Of a stretch of 52,605 bases of DNA, positions 17,614-27,238 are shown one piece after another. The stretch's first letter is position 1. Each line of letters starts with the position of its first letter. Origin of the DNA: Kineosphaera limosa NBRC 100340 (GTDB lineage: Bacteria; Actinomycetota; Actinomycetes; Actinomycetales; Dermatophilaceae); NCBI RefSeq assembly GCF_000298215.1, contig NZ_BAHD01000050.1:1-52605 (forward strand), written 5' to 3'. The notes under the pieces were generated by a model. The model was not told the DNA's origin. It searched no databases and saw only the letters and a program-made list of their open reading frames with translations. The translations under genes and the position numbers were made by a program.

Positions 17614-18267
17614 ATGAGCCGCAGTTCCCAGGGCCGGATCATCGCGCCGAGCCCGACCAGCCGCTACATCCTGCCGCAGTTCGAGGAGAAGACCTCGTAC
17701 GGCATGAAGCGCACCGACCCGTACACCAAGATGTTCGAGGACCGCATCATCTTCCTGGGCAGCCAGGTCGACGACGCCTCGGCCGACGACATCATTGCCC
17801 AGCTCATCGTGCTGGAGAGCCAGGATCCCGACCGCGACATCCTGTTGTACATCAACTCACCGGGCGGCTCGTTCACGGCGATGACGGCCATCTACGACAC
17901 GATGCAGTTCGTGCGCCCCGACATCCAGACCTTTGTCATCGGGCAGGCCGCCAGCGCCGCCGCGGTGCTGCTGGCCGCCGGCGCGCCGGGCAAGCGGTAC
18001 GCGCTGCCGAACGCGCGGGTGCTCATCCACCAGCCGGCCCTCGGTGGCTCGGACTACGGCCAGGCCAGCGACATCGAGATCCAGGCCAACGAGGTCTTCC
18101 GCATGCGCACGTGGCTGGAGCAGACGCTGGCCGACCACTCGGGGCGCACGCCCGAGCAGGTCAACGAGGACATCGAACGCGACAAGTTCCTCTCCGCCGA
18201 GCAGGCCAGGGAGTACGGCCTCATCGACGAGGTGCTGGCCAGCCGCAAGGCCTCCCGACAGGCCTGA
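17614..18267 (+). CDS. clpP2: ATP-dependent Clp protease proteolytic subunit 2
   Basis: A 217-residue partner of ClpP1, with triad Ser114 (GQAASAAA), His139 (LIHQPAL) and Asp190 (ERDKF). The start [14 protein letters not shown]...FEDRIIFLG matches mycobacterial ClpP2. The ATG at 17614 was chosen because GGAG is 5 nt upstream and the length then matches ClpP2 relatives. A GTG at 17563 overlapping the clpP1 stop would add 17 residues and cannot be excluded. It is followed by the hairpin at 18270-18314. Confidence 0.95.
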   Translation: MSRSSQGRIIAPSPTSRYILPQFEEKTSYGMKRTDPYTKMFEDRIIFLGSQVDDASADDIIAQLIVLESQDPDRDILLYINSPGGSFTAMTAIYDTMQFVRPDIQTFVIGQAASAAAVLLAAGAPGKRYALPNARVLIHQPALGGSDYGQASDIEIQANEVFRMRTWLEQTLADHSGRTPEQVNEDIERDKFLSAEQAREYGLIDEVLASRKASRQA

Positions 18268-18269
18268 GC

Positions 18270-18314
18270 CTCAAGGGTGCCGCCCGCGCGCAAGCACGTG
18301 GCGGCACCCTTGAG
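18270..18314 (+). terminator. Hairpin terminator after clpP2
   Basis: A perfect 15-bp stem (18270-18284 with 18300-18314) closes a 15-nt loop immediately after the clpP2 stop. It separates the clpP pair from clpX, which therefore needs its own promoter in 18315-18488. Confidence 0.75.
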
Positions 18315-18488
18315 CTATTCCGCCCTTAGCGGACAGGGGTGTCTGACCGTTGCCGCGCCGGGGTTCAATGACAAGGCGGGCCTCGCCGTACCGGTAGCGT
18401 CACGCCGAACGGTCGGCCGTAGCGGCAAAAGCGCAGGCCGCCGAAAACAGCACACGCCCAGCACCGGGCAGACGAAAGGAGTCGCCAC

Positions 18489-19769
18489 GTGGCACGCATC
18501 GGAGACGGTGGCGACCTGCTGAAGTGCTCTTTCTGCGGAAAGAGCCAGAAGCAGGTCAAGAAGCTCATCGCCGGGCCGGGTGTGTACATCTGCGACGAGT
18601 GCATCGACCTGTGCAACGAGATCATCGAGGAGGAGCTGGCCGAGGCCTCCGAGTTGGGCCTGGACGAGCTGCCCAAGCCGCGCGAGATCTTCGACTTCCT
18701 GCAGCAGTACGTCATCGGTCAGGAGCCGGCCAAACGGTCGCTGGCCGTGGCCGTCTACAACCACTACAAGCGCATCCAGGCCGGCGAGGGGCCGCGCAAG
18801 GGCAGCGAGCAGGTCGACATCGCGAAGTCGAACATCCTGCTCATCGGCCCGACCGGGTGCGGCAAGACGTACCTGGCGCAGACGCTGGCACGCATGCTCA
18901 ACGTGCCCTTCGCCATCGCCGACGCCACCGCGCTGACCGAGGCGGGCTATGTCGGTGAGGATGTCGAGAACATCCTGCTCAAGCTCATCCAGGCCGCCGA
19001 CTACGACGTCAAGAAGGCCGAGACCGGCATCATCTACATCGATGAGGTCGACAAGATCGCCCGCAAGTCGGAGAACCCCTCGATCACCCGTGACGTCTCC
19101 GGGGAGGGCGTGCAGCAGGCGCTGCTGAAGATCCTCGAGGGCACGACGGCCTCGGTGCCGCCGCAGGGCGGGCGCAAGCACCCGCATCAGGAGTTCATCC
19201 AGATCGACACGACGAACGTGCTGTTCATCGTCGGGGGCGCGTTCGCGGGCCTGGAGAAGCTCATCGAGGCGCGCGCCGGGCAGGCCGGCCTGGGCTTCGG
19301 GGCACGGCTGCACCAGCCGAAGGAGCCGGCCGAGTACTACGGCGACGTGATGCCCGAGGACCTGCTGAAGTTCGGGCTCATCCCCGAGTTCATCGGCCGA
19401 CTGCCGGTTATCACGACGGTCTCCCCGCTGGACCGCGACGCGCTCGTGCAGATCCTTGTGGAGCCGCGCAACGCTCTGGTCAAGCAGTACAAGCGGATGT
19501 TCGAGATCGACGGGGTCGACCTGGAGTTCACCGACGACGCGATCGAGGCCGTCGCCGAGCAGGCGTTGCTGCGCGGCACGGGCGCCCGAGGGCTGCGGGC
19601 GATCATGGAGGAGGTGTTGCTGCCGGTGATGTTCGACGTGCCGAGCGAGGACGACATCGCCACCGTCGTCGTGACCCGCGATGTCGTGCTCGACAACGTC
19701 AACCCGACGATCGTGCGCCGCGAGACCACCTCCCGCCGCAAGCGCACCGACCGCAAGGAATCCGCCTGA
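18489..19769 (+). CDS. clpX: ATP-dependent Clp protease ATP-binding subunit ClpX
   Basis: A 426-residue AAA+ unfoldase that delivers substrates to ClpP. It has an N-terminal zinc-binding domain with Cys13, Cys16, Cys35 and Cys38, Walker A GPTGCGKT at 120-127 and Walker B YIDEVD with Asp185/Glu186. The LGF loop (GLGFGARLH, near 275) contacts ClpP, and the C-terminal small domain ends in KRTDRKESA. The GTG at 18489 follows AAAGGAG at 9 nt. It lies downstream of clpP1P2 behind a hairpin and upstream of a C39-like gene. Confidence 0.97.
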   Translation: MARIGDGGDLLKCSFCGKSQKQVKKLIAGPGVYICDECIDLCNEIIEEELAEASELGLDELPKPREIFDFLQQYVIGQEPAKRSLAVAVYNHYKRIQAGEGPRKGSEQVDIAKSNILLIGPTGCGKTYLAQTLARMLNVPFAIADATALTEAGYVGEDVENILLKLIQAADYDVKKAETGIIYIDEVDKIARKSENPSITRDVSGEGVQQALLKILEGTTASVPPQGGRKHPHQEFIQIDTTNVLFIVGGAFAGLEKLIEARAGQAGLGFGARLHQPKEPAEYYGDVMPEDLLKFGLIPEFIGRLPVITTVSPLDRDALVQILVEPRNALVKQYKRMFEIDGVDLEFTDDAIEAVAEQALLRGTGARGLRAIMEEVLLPVMFDVPSEDDIATVVVTRDVVLDNVNPTIVRRETTSRRKRTDRKESA

Positions 19770-19797
19770 GCGCAGTGGGCGCCGGCGGGTCGCGACC

Positions 19798-20526
19798 ATG
19801 GGGCTGACCGGGGTCTTCCACCTCTTTGCCGGAGACCAGGGACCGCAGCAGCAGAGCAGCGTCAGTTGCGGCGCGGCGTGCCTCACCGTGGCGCGCATGA
19901 TGATCGACCCGGCCCTGACCACTTGGATCACGCAGGGGCGTCGCGGGCCCGGCCTGGATGTCGACGGGCGCTCCCCGAACGAGCGTTTCGCCGAGCAGGA
20001 ACGCGCGGTTCTGAGTCGGACGAACGCGCTGCGCCCGCGCGGGCTGGGCTGGCAGGTGCCATGGCCCATCGCGCTCGGCACGCCGCCCTGGGGCGCGCTG
20101 GCAGAACTGGAACACGGTGCTGCCGCGCCCGGCACGAGCTACGAGATCGGGATGTTGCGGGGGCTGAGCGGCGCTACCTTGCGCCGCGGCGTGGAGCACG
20201 TGATGCACAGGGTGCAGCCCGGGGCTCCGGCGCTGCTCTACGTGGGCAACGCGACCCTGCCCCGCCATGTGTTGCTGCTCTACGTCAACGAGCAGCACCC
20301 CGAGCCCGCGCTCTACGACCCCGATGACGGCGGCGCGCGCGCTGTGCCGCTGGTTGCCTTGGAGCGCGGCACGTTCAGCGCCGGCGGCTGGAACACCCCG
20401 TGGCTCGTCGTCTACCCCAAGGCGCAGCGGCGCGTCGGCCGCGCCGCCGACCTGCCGAGCTGGTGGCCCCAGAGCGTGCTCTCTGGGTTGCCCGCCGGCG
20501 CCCTGGCCCGCGAAGACGCCGCCTGA
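19798..20526 (+). CDS. Putative C39-like cysteine peptidase-fold protein
   Basis: A 242-residue protein without a clear family name. Near the N-terminus QQSSVSCGAACLTVARMM fits the C39/papain-like pattern Gln-x5-Cys-Gly (Gln18, Cys24). Much later it has RHVLLLYVN (His157) and ALYDPDDG (Asp174), with His and Asp 17 residues apart, as in C39 domains. No signal peptide or membrane segment is seen, so a cytosolic role is likely. The ATG lies 28 bp after the clpX stop without an obvious terminator between, so it may be co-transcribed with clpX. Substrate and function are unknown; the peptidase-fold assignment is inferred from spacing. Confidence 0.6.
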   Translation: MGLTGVFHLFAGDQGPQQQSSVSCGAACLTVARMMIDPALTTWITQGRRGPGLDVDGRSPNERFAEQERAVLSRTNALRPRGLGWQVPWPIALGTPPWGALAELEHGAAAPGTSYEIGMLRGLSGATLRRGVEHVMHRVQPGAPALLYVGNATLPRHVLLLYVNEQHPEPALYDPDDGGARAVPLVALERGTFSAGGWNTPWLVVYPKAQRRVGRAADLPSWWPQSVLSGLPAGALAREDAA

Positions 20527-20604
20527 CCGGGCCGCGACGCTGCATCGGAACCGGCCTCCGGATACGGGTATTCGCAGCTGTCTGGCCGGCAGTCTCCACG
20601 TACG

Positions 20605-21852
20605 GTGGGAAATGTGAGTGACTCGGCGACCGACCTGCGCACCGCAGCAACGACCGCGCACCGAGCTCTGGCCCCCGATCTTGCGCGGGGCGTGATGCTG
20701 CTGCTCATCGCGGTGGCGAACATCCCCTGGTACCTGTGGGGCTCACGACCCTCGGACTCGACCGTGCACCCAGCGGGGGAGGGCGGTCCGGACAGGATCG
20801 CCGCGGTCGTGACGATCGTGGCCGTCGACTTCCGCGTGTACCCGATGTTCGCGTTCCTCTTCGGCTACGGCATGGTGCAGTTCGCCCGGAGCCGGAGGGC
20901 CCGGGGCGTACCGGAGCGGCGGGTGCGACGCATGTTGCGTCGTCGCCACTGGGCGATGATCGCGATCGGCGCGGCGCACGCCGCGCTGCTGTTCTTCGGC
21001 GATGTCGTCAGCGCCTACGGGTTGGCCGGTCTCGTGCTCGTCTTCCTCTTCTTCGCGCGGCGGACGGTGACGGTCCTCGTGTGGGCGAGCCTCGGCCTGC
21101 TGGCGTTGGGCGCGCTCACGGCCCTGGCGGTCTTCGGTGCCTGGGCGACCGATGCCGGCCATGTGCCTGCCGAGGCGGGCGGGTCGCCCCCTGGCTGGGC
21201 GATCTGGGCTTCGACGCTGGCCGTCAACGGCAACCCCGACTACCTCGCCACCATCACCGAGCGGCTCGGCATGTGGGCCTCGGTCGCCCTCGCTCAAGGG
21301 TTGCTGTTGCCGATCGTGCCCGTGTGCATTCTGCTGGGCATGGTCGCGGCTAGCTCGCAGGTGCTCGAGGAGCCACATCGGCACCGGCCGCTGCTCTGGA
21401 CGACCGCCATCGTCGGCATCACGATCGGCTGGGCCGGTGGAGCCTACGCCGCCGCCGGCTACCTGGGGCTGCTCGGCTGGTCGCAGGACTCCTGGTACGC
21501 CGTCATGATGATCGCGTTGTGCACCGGCCTGCCGTGCGGCCTGGGCTACGTCGCGGTGTTCGGACTCCTCGCCGATCGTCTACGCACGACCCCGGCGGTG
21601 CTCCAGCCGGTCGTCGAGGTCGGGCGACGCTCCTTGACCTGCTACCTCGGCCAGTCCGTGATCTTCGCCCCGCTGCTGTGCGCCTGGGGGCTCGGCGTCG
21701 GTGGGTGGCTCAGCTCCGCCGGAGCCGTCCTCGTCGCCGTGCTCACCTGGCTCGCCCTGCTGGTCTTCGCCACCTGGCTGGCCCGCACCGGGCGCCGCGG
21801 GCCCGCCGAGGTGGTGCTGCGCCGACTCACCTACGGGCCTTCGCCGCAGTAG
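20605..21852 (+). CDS. DUF418-domain integral membrane protein
   Basis: A 415-residue protein with about 10 hydrophobic helices. The early LARGVMLLLIAVAN, FRVYPMFAFLFGYGMVQF and the late GRRSLTCYLGQSVIF segment are the marks of the DUF418/YeiB-like family, which has no firmly known function. Start choice is uncertain: GTG at 20605 or GTG at 20614, both with poor ribosome sites. It stands alone between the C39-like gene and the HipBA pair. Confidence 0.8.
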   Translation: MGNVSDSATDLRTAATTAHRALAPDLARGVMLLLIAVANIPWYLWGSRPSDSTVHPAGEGGPDRIAAVVTIVAVDFRVYPMFAFLFGYGMVQFARSRRARGVPERRVRRMLRRRHWAMIAIGAAHAALLFFGDVVSAYGLAGLVLVFLFFARRTVTVLVWASLGLLALGALTALAVFGAWATDAGHVPAEAGGSPPGWAIWASTLAVNGNPDYLATITERLGMWASVALAQGLLLPIVPVCILLGMVAASSQVLEEPHRHRPLLWTTAIVGITIGWAGGAYAAAGYLGLLGWSQDSWYAVMMIALCTGLPCGLGYVAVFGLLADRLRTTPAVLQPVVEVGRRSLTCYLGQSVIFAPLLCAWGLGVGGWLSSAGAVLVAVLTWLALLVFATWLARTGRRGPAEVVLRRLTYGPSPQ

Positions 21853-21939
21853 GCCGAGCGCTTAGTGGAGCGCCGATGCCACCTCGCCGTGGTCGGCGGG
21901 TCTCTTTGTCGTCGAACGGCAACAATTTGGGATGTCGCG

Positions 21940-21970
21940 GTACCGTTACATCGTCGAGGTGTAGCGGTAC
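21940..21970. promoter_or_regulatory. Candidate HipB operator upstream of hipB
   Basis: The 11-bp arms GTACCGTTACA (21940-21950) and TGTAGCGGTAC (21960-21970) form an inverted repeat with one mismatch and a 9-nt spacer, ending 18 bp before the hipB start. HipB-type antitoxins usually repress their own operon by binding such repeats. Confidence 0.55.
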
Positions 21971-21988
21971 GGCGACAGGAAGGCCGGC

Positions 21989-22252
21989 GTGGATTCGATC
22001 AGAGAGCTTGGGACTGTGTTACGTGCCCGGAGGCACGAATTGGGCCTAAGCCAGTCCGAATTGAGCGAACGTGCCGGGGTCTCCCGGCCGTGGCTCTCGC
22101 GCCTGGAGGCGGGACAGCATCCGCGGGCGGAGGTCCAGAAGGTTCTCGATGTGATTGTCGCTCTCGGTCTGGGGATCGAGGTCGCCATTGCTCCCGAGCG
22201 ATCGGCACAGGCTGACGATCCCTTCGAGCACTACTTCAGGGTCGACCGATGA
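21989..22252 (+). CDS. HipB-type antitoxin, XRE-family helix-turn-helix repressor
   Basis: An 87-residue protein whose residues 6-60 form an HTH_XRE domain (LGLSQSELSERAGVSRPWLSRLEAG). In HipBA modules the antitoxin binds DNA and neutralises the HipA kinase. GTG at 21989 has AGGAAGG upstream. Its stop overlaps the hipA start in an ATGA, so translation is coupled. Base composition is less GC-rich than in the flanking genes. Confidence 0.88.
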   Translation: MDSIRELGTVLRARRHELGLSQSELSERAGVSRPWLSRLEAGQHPRAEVQKVLDVIVALGLGIEVAIAPERSAQADDPFEHYFRVDR

Positions 22253-23553
22253 CGTCGGTCCTTGCGGTCTACCTTGATGGTGAGATCGCCGGACAACTGA
22301 GCCAAGCCTCCGGTGGGGCCTTGGCATTCCGATACGACGAGGAGTACTCACGAACACCGGATGCGACGCCATTGTCGCTGTCCATGCCCCTCGCGGTCGG
22401 CCAGCACAAGCATCGGGTTGTGTCGGCTTGGCTGGAGGGTCTGCTGCCGGACAACGCCGAGGTTCGTGCCGAGTGGGGGCGCAGATTCGGGGTATCCGCA
22501 CGCAACCCCTTCGCGCTGTTGCGCCATGTCGGGCGCGATGCTGCGGGGGCTGTTCAGGTGTTGGCCGGAGGCGTACCGCCTCCCGATGCAGCACATCGGT
22601 CTGGTACTGCACCGCGACTGGATGACGACGAACTCGTGCGCATGATGGAGAAACTGACGGCGGGAGATTCCGGTTGGGAGGTCGGTGCCACTTCTGGGCG
22701 ATGGAGCCTTGCGGGTGCGCAGAACAAGGTGGCGCTGCATCGCTTATCGGACGGGGGCTGGGCCGTGCCCCACGGTTCGATGCCCACGACACACATCCTC
22801 AAGCCGACTCGAGCCGGAACTCGATTCGACGACCTGCACGTCAACGAGGGCATTTGCCTGCAAGCGGCCAATTTGCTGGGGATCAGCGCGTCGACAGCCG
22901 AACTCGCAACGATGGGTTGGGCGCGAGTCCTGGTTGTGACGCGATACGACCGCGGCCAGACCGCGAGCGGGACGTGGCTGCGATTGCATCAGGAGGACCT
23001 TTTGCAGGCCATGAGCTACCGGCCCGAGCAGAAATACCAGGAAGACGGCGGACCTAGCGTCAAAGAGATCGCACGATTTCTCCGGTCTTTGAGCCGCCCC
23101 TACCGGGATCCGGTGGCCACCTCGTTCTTCGAGCAACTGGCCTTCAATGTGCTCGTGGGCGGTACGGACGCGCACGCCAAGAACTACTCGCTTCTGCTGC
23201 GCGGTTCCCGTGTGGCGCTAGCTCCCTTGTACGACGCTGCGTCGTACGCGCCTTACCTTGGGCCAGGTGAGGGCCTGCGTGCGTCCATGAAGATCGGGGC
23301 ATCGTGGGAGCCGCGCGATATGACCGCGGACGACTGGATTGGGGCCGGCGCCGCTTTGGGCCTCGGAGCTGATGAGGCGCATTCTCGAGTGGAGCGCATC
23401 CGCACGGGGCTGATTCCCGCCCTCGCCGAGGCGGCGGGACAGGTGCCCGTGGAGTTCCGCCCAAGCGCCCTTTCGATCGTGGACGCGATCTCCAAATTGC
23501 GGCACTTGCGTCAGCCGACTCTGCCCCGTGCGGCTCGCAGTAGGCGCCACTGA
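22249..23553 (+). CDS. HipA-type serine/threonine kinase toxin
   Basis: A 434-residue protein with the N-terminal HipA domain (couple_hipA) to about 110, then the kinase core. SLAGAQNKVAL (153-163) is the conserved SxxGxQxK segment and Lys185 in ILKP is a likely ATP-binding lysine. The catalytic segment GGTDAHAKN has Asp307 and Asn312, and LYDAASY supplies the metal-binding Asp329. E. coli HipA phosphorylates glutamyl-tRNA synthetase; the target here is unknown. All catalytic residues are intact. Codon use is less GC-rich than in neighbours, which suggests acquisition by transfer. It converges on a membrane-protein gene 6 bp away. Confidence 0.9.
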   Translation: MTSVLAVYLDGEIAGQLSQASGGALAFRYDEEYSRTPDATPLSLSMPLAVGQHKHRVVSAWLEGLLPDNAEVRAEWGRRFGVSARNPFALLRHVGRDAAGAVQVLAGGVPPPDAAHRSGTAPRLDDDELVRMMEKLTAGDSGWEVGATSGRWSLAGAQNKVALHRLSDGGWAVPHGSMPTTHILKPTRAGTRFDDLHVNEGICLQAANLLGISASTAELATMGWARVLVVTRYDRGQTASGTWLRLHQEDLLQAMSYRPEQKYQEDGGPSVKEIARFLRSLSRPYRDPVATSFFEQLAFNVLVGGTDAHAKNYSLLLRGSRVALAPLYDAASYAPYLGPGEGLRASMKIGASWEPRDMTADDWIGAGAALGLGADEAHSRVERIRTGLIPALAEAAGQVPVEFRPSALSIVDAISKLRHLRQPTLPRAARSRRH

Positions 23554-23559
23554 CGAGTG

Positions 23560-24537
23560 TCAGGTGGTCCGCCGCCGCAGCGCGAGCGCGCCGGCGAGGA
23601 CGACGACCAGCATCATGACCACGTTGTGGGCGTACTTCGGGCCTGCCGCCACGTCACCGGCGAGCGGAAAATAGGTGAACGCGAGTAGCCCGCGGACCAC
23701 CAGGAACGCCAGGCCGACCGCGGCGATCGCCCGCAGGCCGACCGATCGTCGCCGCGAGATCCACAGCAGCCACCCGGCGAGCAGGGCTGTCGTCGTCGAG
23801 GCGACGCTGACGCCCACCCAGGTTTCGGGGCACACCGCGATGACTGCGGCGGCCAGGAATGCGACAAGGAAGGCGGAGCGCGCCCGCAGCGGGCGCCGAT
23901 CGTCGGACTGTGGGCGACCCCGGCGCCCCCACCCGACCGCCGCGATGACCAGCAGCGCGACGACCACGGCCGACGTCGCCAGTTGCGTCGGGCTTCCCGA
24001 CCGTGACTGCGCGTCGGAGACGATGAGGGCCGCGGTGGCCAGGTAGGCCGCGAGTGCGACGACCCGGCCGAGCCGGCCGAGCCAGGGGCGGTCGGCCCGG
24101 GCCGGTGCCCAGGCCTCGGCGACGGCCATCGGGGCTCCGAAGCTGAAGATCACGTGCCCGACGAAGAAGTTGAAGACGTTGAAGGCGCTGACCCCGAGCG
24201 CCGGGACGAGGGTTGCGGAACGCGTCTGCTCCCAGCCCTCGTAGCCCTGGTAGTCGACGCTGAAGAGCGACTGGTCGATGAGCGCCGCCTGGGTCACCCC
24301 GAGCGCGGCGAATAGCAGGAGCAGGCTCGGCCAACCCCACCCCCTCCGGCGCACGACGTCGCGGACCACGAGCGCCGGCGCGCCGTACAGGGCGGCGAAG
24401 AAGACCACCTCGAAGGCGACTCGCGCGGGGTTGCCGGTCGTCGCGGCGTAGGCGGTGAGCAATTCCGCACCGACCGCGCACAGCACGAGCAGCGCAAGAA
24501 TCTGAGCCAGGGCTCCGCCCCGAACCGTGGTGCTCAT
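23560..24537 (-). CDS. Hypothetical multi-pass membrane protein
   Basis: A 325-residue protein of very hydrophobic composition with about 9-10 transmembrane segments and short Arg-rich loops (RDVVRRRGWGW, RRRSVGLR). I do not recognise a family. It starts at an ATG 36 bp from the nhaA fusion gene end on the same strand, so it could be downstream of that gene in one transcript. No conserved charged residue pattern pointing to transport or catalysis was seen. Confidence 0.75.
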   Translation of the reverse strand: MSTTVRGGALAQILALLVLCAVGAELLTAYAATTGNPARVAFEVVFFAALYGAPALVVRDVVRRRGWGWPSLLLLFAALGVTQAALIDQSLFSVDYQGYEGWEQTRSATLVPALGVSAFNVFNFFVGHVIFSFGAPMAVAEAWAPARADRPWLGRLGRVVALAAYLATAALIVSDAQSRSGSPTQLATSAVVVALLVIAAVGWGRRGRPQSDDRRPLRARSAFLVAFLAAAVIAVCPETWVGVSVASTTTALLAGWLLWISRRRSVGLRAIAAVGLAFLVVRGLLAFTYFPLAGDVAAGPKYAHNVVMMLVVVLAGALALRRRTT

Positions 24538-24573
24538 GACCGCCAGCCTACGGACGAGGCACAGTCGGGTTCG

Positions 24574-26408
24574 CTATGAGCGCCGGCGGGCCGGGCGCTC
24601 CTCCGCGGTGGCGACCTTGGCTTCCATGGCGGCGATGATCGTGCGCGCGTCGTGGGGGCCGATGTGGCGCGAGCCGTTGAGGAAGAACGTGGGGGTGCCG
24701 CGGGCGCCGCTGGCCAGGGCGCTCTGCTCGTGCAGGGCGACGAGCTCGACGAGGCTCTCGTCGGCCAGGTCGGCCTCGAACTGCTCCAGGTCCAGGCCCA
24801 GCTCGGCCGCGAGCCGGCGGTAGGTCTCCTCCGACAGGTCGTGCTGGTTCTCGAACAGCTTGATGTGCATTTTGAAGAACTTGCCCTGCCGGGCTGCGGC
24901 CTCGGAGACGACGGCGGCGCGCTCGGCGTGCGGATGCATGTCGCGCACCGGCAGGTGTCGGGCGACGAAGCGCACCCGGTCGCCGAAGTGGTCGAGCAGG
25001 TCCTGGCCGATGCCCGTGGTGCTCGAGCAGAACGGGCACTCGTAGTCGAAGTACTCCACGACGGTGCACTGTGCGTCCTGGGGACCGAAGACGTGGTCGA
25101 GCTCCGGGTCGACCGGCGGTACGAGCGTCACCGGCAGGTCGGCGGACTCCTCACCCCAGCGCACCCGCGCCAGGTAGAAGATGCCCCAGCCGAGCAGGCC
25201 TGCTAGAACCATGGCGATGAGCACGCCGACGGTGGCGGCGTCGATGAGCCGCTGGTCGGTGAACGCCAGCCCGATGACCAGCAGGGAGACGGTGAAGCCG
25301 ATGCCGGAGAGGGCGGCGCCACCTGCGATCGAGCCCGGGCCCACGCCGTCGGGCAGCCGACCCAGCCGCATCCGGATGGCCAGCCACGTGCCGAGCGAGA
25401 TGCCGACCAGCTTGCCGATGACCAAACCCGCGATCACGCCCCACGTGACGCTGGAGGTCATCGCGGTGCTCAGGGTGTCGCCGCGCAGGTCGACGCCGGC
25501 GTTCGCCAGGGCGAAGATCGGCACGATGAACAGCGTCGACGGGCCGCGCAGCGCGACGTGCAGTCGCTCGTTGATGGAGATCGAGCGCGCCAGGCCCCGC
25601 TGCACCGTGCGGGCGGCGTCGGCCTCGGGGACTGCCAGAAGTCGCGGAACCGCGATTGGGCGTCTTCGACGTGGCTGCGGTGCGTCTCGTAGGCGGGCAC
25701 CAGCAGGCCCGCGACCATCCCGGCGATCGAGGGGTGGATGCCCGACTCCAGCGTGGCCAGCCACAGCACGATGACGATCGCGACGTAGGGGGAAGAGCGC
25801 CACTGCCGGGTGCGACCCAGTAGATATAGGGCGACGAGGGCCAGCAGCGCCACGAGCAGCGCCCAGACCTGCAGGTCTTCGGTGTAGAAGACGCCGATGA
25901 TCGAGACGGCGAGGAAGTCGTCGACGACGGTGAGGGTCAGCAGGAAGATGCGCAGCTGGTTCGACATCGCGGGGCCCACGAGCGCGAGGGCGCCCAGGAG
26001 GAAGGCGGTGTCGGTGCCGACGACCGCGCCCCAGCCCGCGGCGGCCTCCCGGCCGGCGATCGCCAGGTAGATCGCGGCCGGCACAGCGACGCCGAGGAAG
26101 CCGGCGACGAGCGGCACAAGGGCACGACGCCGGTCCCGCAGCGAGCCGACCGCCAACTCCTGGCGCACCTCCAGGCCGACGACGAAGAAGAAGATGACCA
26201 TGAGGCCGTCGTTGACCCAGTGATGCAGGCTCAGGTCGAGCCCGAACGACCCCAGGGCCACCGAGAGATGTGTCTCCCACAGCTCGTGATAGCTGTGCGA
26301 CCAGGGCGAATTGGCCCACGCGAGGGCCACCACCGTGACGACGACGAGCAGCAGCGCCGCCCCCGGCTCGCTGCGTAGGCGGCCCAGCAGAGAACGGTCC
26401 TGTGGCAC
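24574..26408 (-). pseudogene. nhaA: NhaA Na+/H+ antiporter with C-terminal thioredoxin (DsbA-like) domain, frameshifted
   Basis: Two frames together encode one protein. From GTG 26408 (AAGGGG 5 nt upstream) the N-terminal half of NhaA runs to RDFWQSP, with HHWVNDGLMVIFFFVVGLE, GTDTAFLLGALALVGP and TVVDDFLAVSIIGVFY. The C-terminal half then continues in another frame from EADAARTVQRGLARSISINERLHVAL through FALANAGVDLRG and the last helices. It ends in a DsbA-type thioredoxin domain with CPFC and GTPTFFLNG. The joint is at the four-G run 25627-25630; one more G would restore the frame. NhaA-thioredoxin fusions are a known actinobacterial architecture, so the break, not the fusion, is odd. It may be a true pseudogene or a sequencing error. 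Confidence 0.85.
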
Positions 26409-26605
26409 TCTGACCCCTTGGCTTGGGAGACGGCTGAGTCCGCACACGAAGCGGGGTGCTTGGGCGGGCGTAGGCCAGCGTAGACGCTGCCCGGCTGACC
26501 GCAGCGCGGGGCGAAGGTCATGTCCACTGAGAGCGATGGCTGGGTGGCGCCGAGATGGTGTTTCCGCCATGGAGGTAGGCAGTCGCCACCGAGCGGCGGC
26601 CTTGC

Positions 26606-27016
26606 GTGCCATCCCCACCCTCCCCGCTCGCACAGCGACCGACGCCACATAGGAGCCGGGCAGAAGCCAGTCGCGAGGACAAGTTGCGAGAGCCGTTGAC
26701 AGCAGGGTCTGCGACGCATACGATCCGCTGCAATCACAACTTCAAGTCGGGTTCTGAGTTGTCGGTTACCGCGACTTCGGCTGGCACTGTCCGGGTGTGC
26801 GCACCCAAGAAGTGGATAACTGCTCCGGCGAACGCTATCTGCAAGCCAGGTGAATGCAAGGCGGCCTTCAGGGAGATTAAGCTTCGGCCGCTCGAAACGT
26901 GCAGCCAGGCGCTCGGGTATTTCGAGTACAAGGGAAAATGCTACTCGAGGACTGATGTTATCTCCGGCGATCCTGCCGCGGTTAATCGCGCTCTCAAGTG
27001 CGCGGAGCCAGTATAG
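26606..27016 (+). CDS. Cysteine-rich hypothetical protein or 5'-truncated remnant
   Basis: The C-terminal 95 residues look protein-like: six cysteines (RCNHNF, VCAPKKW, AICKPGEC, ETCSQALG, GKCYSR, LKCAEP) and a hydrophilic make-up that would fit a secreted disulfide-rich domain. The N-terminal 30 residues from 26606 are Pro/Arg-rich and lie in ordinary high-GC DNA, so the true start is doubtful; a TTG at 26696 is possible. No signal peptide is present. It probably lost its 5' end at the left border of the low-GC island. I do not recognise the family. Confidence 0.35.
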   Translation: MPSPPSPLAQRPTPHRSRAEASREDKLREPLTAGSATHTIRCNHNFKSGSELSVTATSAGTVRVCAPKKWITAPANAICKPGECKAAFREIKLRPLETCSQALGYFEYKGKCYSRTDVISGDPAAVNRALKCAEPV

Positions 27017-27238
27017 GCTTGCTAGGCCTCTCGGAGATCGCAACTCGTGATGCTGGTGGCAAGATTCTGACTTCCCTTAATGTGGCTAATGTGTGGTGGA
27101 GATGTTCCTGATCGCCGACCTCCAGGCTGTGCCATCTAATCGCTCGCCAGGGAAAATCGCTAAGTGCGCTCCTAGCCTCCCACTCTGCCAGCCGCGCTGC
27201 ATTGGCGTCCCGTCACCGCACCACTGGAAGGTTCTGCC

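Noticed and set aside
20605-21852. Acyltransferase-3 family assignment for the membrane protein
   Set aside because: The helix pattern and the RSLTCYLGQSVIF end fit DUF418 better.
25620-25640. Programmed ribosomal frameshift in the nhaA fusion gene
   Set aside because: The site lacks a canonical slippery heptamer and no stable structure was seen after it; a plain indel explains it better.
26450-26640. Start of the Cys-rich gene with a signal peptide
   Set aside because: All plus-strand frames here are Arg/Pro-rich or stop early; no hydrophobic leader joins the Cys-rich frame.
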